Shown here: piece after piece, positions 11,870 to 20,561 of the stretch
How positions within the stretch are numbered: position 1 is the stretch's first letter
Layout: each line of letters starts with the position of its first letter
Assembly: GCF_036850765.1 (NCBI RefSeq)
Contig: NC_089494.1
Span: 60,298,809 to 60,362,808, forward strand
Length of the DNA stretch: 64,000 bases
Direction: 5' to 3'
Source of the DNA: Saccopteryx bilineata
Lineage: Eukaryota; Chordata; Mammalia; Chiroptera; Emballonuridae
Made by a program: the position numbers and the translations under genes
Notes under the pieces: model-generated
The model's database searches: none
Told to the model about the DNA's origin: nothing
The model's input: the letters and a program-made list of their open reading frames with translations, nothing else

Positions 11870-12649
11870 CACAGATCTGATCTGATCAAATCTCTTCCCC
11901 ACTTTGTTCTCAAGAAAATAAATGACGGTTCTTAGTACGGCCAATGAGGTAGAGTTCACTATGCTTTTAGTGCTTCACACTGTAGCACCATCTCCCTGCA
12001 ACTATACCGTAGCCACAATGGCCTACTTTCAATCCATCAGGTTTGTCATGCTCTGTGCTGACAAAAGACCTTAACACAAAGTGTTCCTTGTTTCCTTTTC
12101 TCCTTTCTTCAGGTTACTATCCTTTAGATTTCTGTTCCGGAGTTACTTCCTCAAAGAGGTCTTCCCTTAACTTTCTGATTAGATCAATGAATGACTCCAC
12201 TGTAGCCCTCATGGCGCCTATCTCTTGCAACTTTTATTTATTTCTCTAAATAAATGTGGTTCACTTATTTAATTAGACCTTTTTAGAATTCCTTTGGCTA
12301 GTGTGGTTTATTTCCTTTCCATCTTTTCTGGTGCTCTTCCAATTTTACTTTCTTGTAATTTATCATGGTATAATTTTAGGATTACTAGGGAATAACTAAT
12401 ATTTAGACTCAGCAAAAGCACCACTTTCACTGGTTGTCCCGTATCACTTCTGGCTGTTGCCTTATTATTTTTCAGTCTCTTGAACATTTGTATGTCACAG
12501 TACTTATTTGCTCTCTATTTTTTTGTTTTCTTGTAGGTTTCTTTCACTAGTGTCAGTTGCTTTAGGGCAGCTGTTTTATTTATTTCTGTATCCTCAGCAC
12601 TTACACAAGGTATAGTCCTCAATAAATATTTAGAAGGACACCTATAGCC

Positions 12650-12960
12650 TGTAGTCCAGCAATACAGTGCATCTGTTGATTTCTCAGCTTGTAATGTCTT
12701 CCCTCATTGTGTCTAACAAATCTTACCACTTGATATAAAGTACAGTGTTACTTGCAACCATGTACATAATCTTTTTATTTTTTAGTTTCCTCATTTGAGA
12801 AATAATACTTACCTTAAAAGTTTGTTGGGAGGATTAAAAGCATTAATGATTCAGTACTTCTTTTCCTCCCCTTGACAGGCCAAATCTCTGCTCTTCTGGA
12901 GCAATTACCTATAAAATTTTGTCATTGGATTAGGTTTTTGGAATTTCTTGAATAGAGCTA
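12650..12960. other. Gene-free stretch, nothing recognised
   Basis: AT-rich spacer between the L2 relic and the poly-C run near 12983. An 'acagtgttacttgcaaccatgtacataat' string at about 12749 also occurs inside the SINE at about 11613-11641; this looks like chance or a gene-conversion remnant. Confidence 0.3.
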
Positions 12961-13036
12961 GTTCTTGTCTCCTATCTTTTGTCCCCCCCCCCCCTTTACA
13001 AATAGACCTTGATGGCTCAATTAAAACTAGAGAACA

Positions 13037-13290
13037 GCCTGATCAGGCGGTGGCACAGTGGATAGAGCATCCGCCTGGGACGCTAAGGCACTGGGTTCGA
13101 AACCCTAAGGTTGCTGGCTTGAGCAAGGGGTCACTTGCTCAGTTGGAGCCCCCTGGTCAAGGCACAAATGAGAAAGCAATCAATGAACAACTAAAGTGCT
13201 TAACACTTGAGTTGTTAAGCTAAATTAACAAGTTAATGCTTCTCATCTCCCTGTCTCTCTTGCTCGCTAAAATAAGCAAAAAACAACAAC
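13037..13290 (+). mobile_element. tRNA-derived SINE, 'gcctgatcaggcggtggc' subfamily, 12-bp TSD
   Basis: Head gcctgatcaggcggtggcacagtggatagagc, B-box-like gggttcgaaacc, a single 'tggcttgagcaaggggtcac' unit, 'tggtcaaggcacaaatgagaaagcaatcaatgaacaac' (in part), then the 3' module. TSD AACTAGAGAACA lies at 13025-13036 and 13291-13302. Copies at 31108, 34345 and 56028 carry many more internal units. Confidence 0.92.
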
Positions 13291-13299
13291 AACTAGAGA

Positions 13300-14440
13300 A
13301 CAAATTAGCAAGTGGAAAACATTTCTTTCTTATTTTCTTAAGAAAAGAGATCTTCCTGAGGTTAGATCTAATAATTGCATAACTGCACAGCCCTCACCTT
13401 CCCCTTAAAATTAATACGTTGAAATAGCAAAGGTTGAAAAAACGGTTTCTATATCAAAATAGGTGAAACCTTTTCTTTTTTCTTATTTTCTTCTTGACTT
13501 GTGAAGTGTCTGACCCAGAACACCCAACAAGCAAACTTTGGTTCCCTTTCTTTCATTTTGTAACTAAAGACTTGAGCAGCTACTACAGGCAACTCCACAC
13601 TGAATTATCTGGTAGCTTACAGGATAAATTCTTCTTACCAGCTAGATACTACGTTTTCTTTTCTTTCTTTCCTTGTTTGCATATTAAAACAAGTATATTC
13701 TTTAAAAGTAATCCTTTTTTTTTTTAGAGTGTGTAAGTAAAATAGAAAAATCTCATGAAAATGTTAGCACATACGGTTAAAACACGTCATGGGGGTAATA
13801 CAGGACAAAAAGCTTTTGCTGAAGTTTCTCTGCCCTTGTCCTACGTTACCCTGACGGTTCAATTATCTTTTCATTTAGGATTGTCATGCCCAGTTGGCTA
13901 GGAAATTGAATGCTTTTCGGTAATGTTTCAAATCTGAGGCAAATGTAGGCTGGGTGGTTCAATGTGGGCCCACCTATCAGGTGCTGTGGGAGTGTTTTCG
14001 GAAAATTCGCCTTATGTTGTTATCCACAGTTTGAAATCAAACTCATTTGGCATCTGAAGCTTGCCACGCCCGGGTGAGGTAAGCGTCCAGTTATCAAATG
14101 ACTCATTTTGACGTCCTTGGGGATACGAGCCTCCAGCACTGCTGGAAGCGAGGCTGAGTTTTCTCCACTATCTTCTTCGGGAACCGGTGTCTTCTAATAC
14201 GTGTAGTACTACTACCTTGCTCTGCTGCCCGCTGGACGACAGCCAATCGGGGACTCTTCAGGGAGCAGTACCTCCCAGAAGCACCCACCTCCACCTTCAA
14301 CCCCCCTCCTCCCTCGCGGCGGTCTGCCACCAGTTTCGAGGATTTCCTTTCTTCAGTGAGGTTTGCAGAAAGAGCTTTAAAAGAAAAGGAGGGGGCAGAG
14401 CAAGACTAAGAATTAACTGTAGTGGTACGAGTCAAAATTA
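13300..14440. other. Upstream flank of the LNPK promoter
   Basis: No exon recognised. About 13890-14360 is unique, moderately GC-rich and may hold proximal regulatory elements (for example GTTATCCACAG near 14019 and TGACTCA-like AP-1/CRE sites near 14099-14113). ORFs on both strands around 14103-14441 are composition artefacts of the CpG shore. Confidence 0.4.
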
Positions 14441-14659
14441 GCAGCATCACACCTCTGGGACGCGACGACGAGCACCACATTTGACCGTAAAGTAACAAGA
14501 GAAGGGGTCCCGGGCAGAGCGAGCAGCTCGCCCTCCCCAACCACCCGCTCGAGTCACAGTCACGTGGCGGGGGAGCGGCGCGCGCGGGTCGCGGCGCCGA
14601 TTGGCCGGCGGCGGGAGCGCGGGGTTTGATGGGAAGGAATTGGCCGGCTGCGTTTCTCA

Positions 14660-14759
14660 GTCAGGGGCGGCTGCTGCTTGCTCCGGAGGCGGGCTGTGGA
14701 GTGGCGGCCGAAGCTGGCAGACGTGAACGCCAGCGCCGGGCTTTGCCCGCTTCCCGAAG
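14660..14759 (+). other. LNPK: LNPK non-coding exon 1 (5'UTR), start approximate
   Basis: A transcribed segment is inferred between the CCAAT boxes and a good 5' splice site, CCCGAAG|GTAGAG, with the GT at 14760-14761. No start codon in frame with LNPK is needed here, because the coding start is in exon 2. The transcription start is inferred (about 14650-14680) and probably dispersed. Other GT sites further downstream could serve as alternative donors. Confidence 0.55.
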
Positions 14760-15028
14760 GTAGAGCTCTTAAAATGAGGGCCGTTGGAAGGGCTCAGCGG
14801 AGAAGAGGCGCGCTGAGCTTTTTCTTGGGCAGTGCGCTCCCGCTGCCCCCGTGCCGAGTGGCCTAAGAGCTTTGCGGTGAAGGCTAGTCTGCTTCACTCC
14901 CGGCTGCGCGCCGACCCAGTGTCGCCGCCCGGTCTCTGCTCTCCCCGCACTGGGGCCGGGGTGGCTCTGGACTGCTGGAGACCCCGTTCTTCCTCCCCAG
15001 GGGCGGCGGTTCCCAGCCCTGTCTCGGC

Positions 15029-15060
15029 GGGGCCGGGGGCGGGGGCCGGGGGTCCTGGGG
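15029..15060 (+). other. G-quadruplex-forming motif in intron 1
   Basis: Five G runs of 4-5 bases separated by loops of 1-4 bases (G at 15029-15032, 15035-15039, 15041-15045, 15048-15052, 15057-15060). This fits the canonical G4 pattern on the coding strand, about 270 bp downstream of the exon 1 donor. Confidence 0.75.
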
Positions 15061-15317
15061 TGAGCTGAGCGGCGGCTAGTCGGCCCACCTACGTGGAGGC
15101 GAGGCGAGGGGTCAGGAGAGCCTGCGTTACGCTTTTGTTGAGAGGAGCCTACCCAGGTCTTTCAGAGGTTTGCCGGCCGCCACGGGTTGGAGACACCGGG
15201 AGGGACCGAAAACTGTCAGTGTCATGCGGCTCGGCCCAGGCGTGTGGGCGTGGATTGTGTGCAGTTTAGAGGAGCTTGTGTACAATTGTCCTTATTTGAG
15301 GAATGGTGGGCGGTGTC

Positions 15318-15333
15318 GGGGGGGGGGGGGGGG
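15318..15333. repeat. Poly-G run of 16
   Basis: Uninterrupted G homopolymer in intron 1, likely length-variable and error-prone in sequencing. Confidence 0.85.
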
Positions 15334-15339
15334 TTAGGG

Positions 15340-16500
15340 CAAGATTGTTGTCATAAAAGCATGGCAGAAGGAGACCGAATCTAAAAGTACATCGATAGTT
15401 TTAATTCTTTTAATATTGTATATGGGGGTTGAGAGAGAATTGTGTTTGGTGAACTCAGTTATCCTGATGGTTCCCTGACAGTACTAAGTAAAACCCGTGA
15501 CTCACTGAGTTTTCCATGTTCTGCTTTTCCTAGTTGGATCCTGGTTTGTGGTGCCTAGTGTCGGCTGTTTCCTCCTTTCTCTGTGGCCTGGCTGTCACAA
15601 TTGGCAAAACTGACACTATTCAGCAGGGGTTTATGTGGATGTGTGTAGGCTTGGTTTCAGGTATATGTTCAAACAGGCAGAGAATGCTAATTTCTTGTCC
15701 CCATAGTTGCGATTTAGGAGGACCAAGTTGATTTTGAACACATTAAAAACAAAAACAAAAACAAAACATGAGTGATGCGTTTAATATTAGAATTTTAAGT
15801 TTCTCTGTCATCTACTGAGATCAGCCAATGCTATTAATAAACATATAGTGTTTATGCATATATTGTTAAACTGAAAAAGAAGAAAAGGAAGAAGTTATTG
15901 GCTATCATAACTTCATACAGAAATCTTTTAAATCAAATGATTATTTTTGGTAGTGTTTAATTCAGAATGAATGTTGACTTACCATGAAGACCAGAACTGA
16001 ATCATCATATAGTAAAAGTGCTTTGCAGGTGTACTTCTTTTCCAATAATTTTATTTTTAAGTAATAAATGTGGCAGTTTGGGATATTTCAGAATTGCCTT
16101 TTCAATTATGATATTTCCAAGTTAGAGTTCTAGAACAAATCACTTTTAACCTTAAATTGAATAGTACAATGTGTTAGGTACTGTTGAAAGTGATTGAATA
16201 GTTTCTACTTAAGTTTTAAACTTGATAAACATAAAACTAAACTTCTTTTGCACTTAATAGCCATCATGTTACTTTATGGAAGAGTCTGCAGAGTATTTTG
16301 CTTTATATTTTATACTAGAGAAAATGCGAGCTATACAATTTCAGTTAAAATACAAACTACAATTTTATTTTTCAATTTTAAAATTATGAAACATTCTTTC
16401 TTTATAGGAAGTAAGAAATGTGTTCCATATTAGAAGTATTGTCTGTACTACATGTGTTTTTTGATAATAGTAATAACAATGGCTTATTTTATTACGCATT
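15340..16500. other. LNPK intron 1, no feature recognised
   Basis: Unique-looking AT-rich intron. No exon, RNA gene or clear repeat is seen apart from a short (CAAAAA)n stretch near 15750. Confidence 0.4.
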
Positions 16501-16504
16501 TAAA

Positions 16505-16690
16505 ATTTGTTGGACACTGTGCCGGGTGGTATATAATTTCATTTAATTCATACAATAATTCTATGAAGTATAGATATTTTGCCAGTTTACAAATGTGGAA
16601 TCTGAGGCTTAGAGAGTTTAATTTACCCAACATCACATAGCTAGTATGTGGCTGAGTCATATTTTGAACCTTAGACCTTTTCTACTCCGT
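16505..16690 (-). repeat. MIR SINE relic, antisense
   Basis: Blocks 'catacaataattctatgaagta', 'tttacaaatgtggaatctgaggcttagagag' and 'catcacatagctagtatgtggc' match the antisense core of MIR in order. Confidence 0.75.
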
Positions 16691-17094
16691 TATTTTAACA
16701 TAACTTGAAATAAGCTGAAAATTTAAAAAGAGCATGCCCCAAGACTTTAAATTCATCCAAACCTGAGTGTGAGTTGTAATTAATAGCAAAAACATCCAAA
16801 TAATATGAAAGCATTATTATTCATTGGAAACATGTTAGATGCACCTAGCTTTTAAGGTCATGTCAGGTCCCATTGTGATATCAGAGTGGAAAGAGACTCT
16901 GTACATGTTCATGGGAGAGTTGGGGACAAGCCACTTGAGATTGAACCATCTGTCTACTCAAGAGCAAGCAAACTGATTTATACTTGAGCAAGAAATGCTG
17001 GTTATTTGGTTCCAATGTAATTAATATGTGGAAAGGAAGCAGAGTAGGGCTAGAAAACAGCAATGATCACAGCAGTTAAAACAACAATTTGTAT

Positions 17095-17295
17095 TGAGAA
17101 ATTAATATGGGTCAGGCACTGTTGTAAATAGTTTAGAATGCATTATGTCATTGAAGCCTTTTAACATTTAAGAGGGTCCTTAACTATCCTTTTTTTGCAG
17201 ATGAAGATATTGAGTAACTGAGAGGGTAGGTAACTTATTTGCTCAAGGTTTCATAGTAAATAATGGGCCACAGGAGTTGAAGTCAAGATGTTTCA
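17095..17295 (-). repeat. MIR SINE relic, antisense
   Basis: Blocks 'gtcaggcactgttgtaaa', 'tttttttgcagatgaagatattgag' and 'aacttatttgctcaaggtttcatagtaa' correspond to the antisense MIR consensus. Confidence 0.7.
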
Positions 17296-17764
17296 GTGGC
17301 AAGGAAGGAGAAAGTGTTTGAAAATAGAAGAGATATGAAATTAAAGCTATAAATAAATAGTTGATTTATTTAATTTTGTTATGTTTTTGTATCTTTTGGT
17401 ACTACCATTTCATGTGCATTATAGTAAATCATCTATTTAAACAAATACCAGAATTTAATAGGAAAATTGCTGGAACAATGACAGTTGACTGTCTCTTTGA
17501 TTATGAACCTGAAAGCATGGATATGGCGTTTAATGACTGTTACTCTAATGTTGTTAGAGGACAAATTGAAAAGCACAGTCCTTTGCTTCAGGGATCTTGA
17601 AGGCTAAGCCTTAGTTTGTTTCATTAACATCAAAATATCTTTCCAAGCAAACGACTGATGTCAAAGTCAGTATGAATTGCAATTTTATGCATATATTTCA
17701 TGTTGCACTTATTTTAAAAGTGATATAGAGTAAGCAAGTAAAAGAAGTGCTTGCAGATTTCTAG

Positions 17765-18255
17765 TGCCAGTTTTGTCCCTAGCTGGAGTTGTCTGATTTT
17801 GGCAAATCATTTAGCATCTGTTCCATGAAGATTTATGCATTCAAAGTTAACCAAATGAAGGAATTAGACTACATGATACACTGTACTAACACTGTCTCTT
17901 GTGTTTATAACTCACTTTCCACTTAAGTAGCTCTGTTTACCAGCTATTTGAGATTGTCAGAGGTATTTTCATGTATTTTATATATAAATATTCCAATCTA
18001 ATTAAGCAGATTTTATTTCTAATTTTGTGTTATTGGGAATAACTGGTTGCCTTAAAAATATCAAAACTAAGATGCGATGTCTGTCTCTACTAGTTAATAT
18101 TTTTGGGGCCTTAATAAATCACTTCTCTAGCCTCAATTTCTTCACTTATTAAATGAAGCAATAGAAGTATCTAAATGATACAATTTTTATAATGCATTTG
18201 TTATAGGATCTGCTAGAGATTAAGTGCTTACCAAGTGTTTAACTGATGTTATTGT
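17765..18255 (+). repeat. Two sense MIR relics
   Basis: The first, about 17765-17870, has 'gtccctagctggagttgtctgattttggcaaatc'-type blocks. The second, about 18085-18250, has 'aatcacttctctagcctcaatttcttcac' and 'ctagagattaagtgctta'. Both are in sense MIR order and strongly decayed. Confidence 0.6.
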
Positions 18256-19264
18256 TGTTATTACTTTCAAATATTAAAAATTTTGATTTGTGATGGCTAC
18301 AAATTTAACTTGGAGGAATGTAAGTTTGTTACAAACCAAAATATGTAGGTCAGTTGTGTAGACTCTATACATTAGTTCCAAAATAGTGGGATGATATTTA
18401 CTTTGAAAATACCAAGGTAAAGTGGATCATCTGAATCTCTTCTCCCCGCCTTTTTTGGTCTAATTATTTTTAGTATCTTAAGGTTTTAAGATCTATTTAA
18501 TGTCTTAACTCAGAAATTTATACTTTCATTCATTAAAGTTTCTGGATTTCCTACAACTGCATTTTAGAAATTTGAATACTGAGTTAATATTGAAGGATTA
18601 ATAATATTTAGATTGCAACTTGAATATGGCTTGTAACATTCATTATATTTATAAACTTCAAAAAAATTCAGGACAGATTATAGTTATTTCTGTCCCTGTA
18701 AATTACTTTGTAAGTTCAAGTATTTCATAATGAGGCTCTTTATTACTTCTCTAGCCCAAAAAATCCAAGATGTGTATGGTTTATGCTAATTTTAACCTAT
18801 TAACAGTGTTGTAGAGAGTACTTACTTGGTGTTGGCATTATTTTTTTTATTATATTTATGGTTTTAAAAAAATAAGAATCAAAGTGTAAGAATCATTGGC
18901 CTAACTTTTTTTTTTTTTTTTAATGGAAATGAGGTAATTTTATACGTTGGCAGTATGTAACTATAATCTGGTAAAATATATATAAGTTTGAAAGTGTATT
19001 TTCATTGGTTTAACTTAAAGGAATAGAAATTTATATAATTATTGACTGGTAAATTGATTTAGAATATAATGTTGATACGTTTTCAAACATATGGTAATAT
19101 AATTAAACATTTCAGAGTAATAGAAAAACAACTAAACAAAAAGGGGATATACAGGTAGTTGACATGAAAGTCAACTAACTCAAGGGGTACTTAGACATAG
19201 TTTCAGAGAAAAATGTTTATTTGGATATTGAACAGTAGTGAACAAATGAGAATTCTGCAGATAG

Positions 19265-19470
19265 AGTGGCTTTGGGCCTTGTTTCTTCTGAGCTATTGGG
19301 CAAATCACTAAACCTCCTTTCACTTAATTTTCTTATCTGTAAAATGGTAATAAGGCTATCCTGTGAAAAGTGGTTAGTATTATTAACTCTAATTTACAGA
19401 AAAGAAAATTAAAGTTCAAAAACATTCATTGATTTGCTCAAGGTCACAGGTTGCCTTTAGACTCTTATTT
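19265..19470. repeat. MIR relics, sense then antisense
   Basis: 19283-19365 is sense MIR ('gggcaaatcactaaacctcc', 'cttatctgtaaaatgg'). 19375-19455 is antisense ('ttacagaaaagaaaattaaag', 'ttgctcaaggtcaca'). Confidence 0.6.
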
Positions 19471-19640
19471 TCTTACTCAGAATTACAGTTGGCTTTCTAT
19501 TACTTGTAAAATGATGTTATTCTAAACATTGTAAAACACCCTTACTTCCAAAGAACTAGTTTAGTTGGGAGATAGGCGAAGGATAGAAAGTGTTGTGTCA
19601 TGTAGAATGAAAATAATACAAGAAAAGCTCAGGGTACCTA

Positions 19641-19901
19641 TCGTATTTCCCCATGTATAAGACACACCTTTTTTGAAAAATTTGGGGTCTAAAAACTGGG
19701 TGCATCTTATGTAGTGCTTGTAGATTTTTTTTTTACTTGCATTTCTCGCTTTTTCGCTCGGATAAGGAGTTGTATGAATTTTATGATGAATAAAACTTGA
19801 GTTCAATAACTTTATTGTAATACATTTTTTTTTCAAATTTTGGGCCCCAAAATTAAGGTGCGTCTTATACATGGGAGCATCTTATACATGGGGAAATATG
19901 G
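19641..19901 (+). mobile_element. Tc1/mariner-like MITE with transposase C-terminal tail
   Basis: Terminal inverted repeats of CGTATTTCCCCATGTATAAG type at both ends, flanked by TA at 19639-19640 and 19902-19903, as expected for Tc1/mariner insertion. Internally a frame ends ..KELYEFYDE-stop with the stop overlapping an AATAAA signal (TGAATAAA, about 19785-19793). The same arrangement occurs in the copy at 59698-60025, so the element looks like an internal deletion of an autonomous transposon that kept the last codons of the transposase. Confidence 0.75.
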
Positions 19902-20460
19902 TACTTTAAAAAACAGAAAATCACAAAGTGGTATGAATACACACTTCTAAAATGCCTTGCTATTAACCCATTGATGTTGGAGGTTGAAATTTTTGAAATT
20001 CAGTTCTTCAAAAATATTCTAAAAATTCACAGCACCTTTTGACAAGTTCCCAGCACACCAGTATCTGCAGCAGTGACTAACTCTGTGTACCACATGATAA
20101 CATGTACCTTCAGGAGGCAGACATGTGCGAAAAATCAGACCCCGGCAGTGACCTTGAGCATTAGGATATAAATAACTCCCATGTTATTATCGTTCCAGTA
20201 GTGGAAGATGAGGCATAAATAGTTTAAAAAAAATCTTTCCAACTTTATTTTCACTTTTAAATATGTTCTGGCTTGGAAGAAACGATTTTTTAAAAGGTGG
20301 ATTCTATCCCAAGACTTTCTAAAATAAAATTTCACAAAATTGGAGTGCACAGAAATTAATCTTCTATAGTATTTTTAAGCAGTATTACAACATATAGATT
20401 TTATAGTGGGTAGGCTGTGTGTTGTAACTTACAATTTTAAAATACTTGCTTTATTTCTAG

Positions 20461-20549
20461 CTGTGGATTTCTTTGGACAATTGATGATACTTATCATTGT
20501 GCCCAGTTTCTACAAATAAAAGATGGGTGGATTATTTTCTCGCTGGAGG
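20461..20549 (+). CDS. LNPK: LNPK exon 2: 5'UTR and start of coding sequence
   Basis: The acceptor ttatttctag ends at 20460; the donor AGG|GTAAGT starts at 20550. Coding sequence begins at 20523 and encodes MGGLFSRWR (9 codons, phase 0 at the exit). The start codon has A at -3 and G at +4, a strong context. MGGLFSRW at the very N terminus is the lunapark N-myristoylation signal (Gly2); removal of Met and acylation tether the N terminus to the cytosolic face of the ER membrane. The exon has 62 nt of 5'UTR with a short uORF. Directly after the donor an antisense L1 is inserted, and its target duplication covers intron positions +2 to +12, yet the donor remains intact. Confidence 0.96.
20484..20519 (+). 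promoter_or_regulatory. LNPK: uORF of 11 codons just before the LNPK start
   Basis: ATG at 20484, frame MILIIVPSFYK, stop TAA at 20517-20519, only 3 nt before the main ATG at 20523. The uATG has an A at -3 and an A at +4, a usable but not optimal context. The short distance leaves little room for reinitiation, so leaky scanning would be needed for main-frame translation. Regulation by this uORF is inference; check whether it is conserved among mammals. Confidence 0.6.
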
Positions 20550-20561
20550 GTAAGTTACTTT

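Larger units (their letters stand above)
10700..12640 (+). mobile_element. Ancient L2 LINE, 3' part, interrupted
   Basis: Landmarks in order: 'ctctgactcctccctctccttcaa' (about 10858), 'attctaacattgccactggaatgatc' (about 11407), 'gttacttcctcaaagaggtcttccctt' (about 12140) and the 3' end 'ctgtatcctcagcacttacacaaggtatagtcctcaataaat' (in part, about 12585-12627). It is split by the hAT MITE at 11020 and the SINE at 11451. Confidence 0.65.
14440..15110 (+). promoter_or_regulatory. LNPK: CpG-island promoter of LNPK
   Basis: CpG-dense, GC-rich block, unlike the AT-rich surroundings. It contains an E-box CACGTG (14561-14566), an inverted CCAAT box GATTGG (14599-14604), a second ATTGGCC at about 14639-14645, several GC boxes and no TATA box. 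This is the layout of a housekeeping-type dispersed promoter. It lies directly before the proposed non-coding exon 1 and on the coding strand of the LNPK exons downstream. Confidence 0.85.

Noticed and set aside
12749..12772. String shared with the SINE at about 11613-11641
   Set aside because: An isolated match of about 29 bp without flanking homology; too little to claim gene conversion or a separate element.
14103..15088. Several ORFs on both strands around the CpG island, suggesting a divergent gene
   Set aside because: CpG-rich DNA has few stop codons by composition. No splice-consistent or conserved protein segment was recognised, and no second gene is supported.
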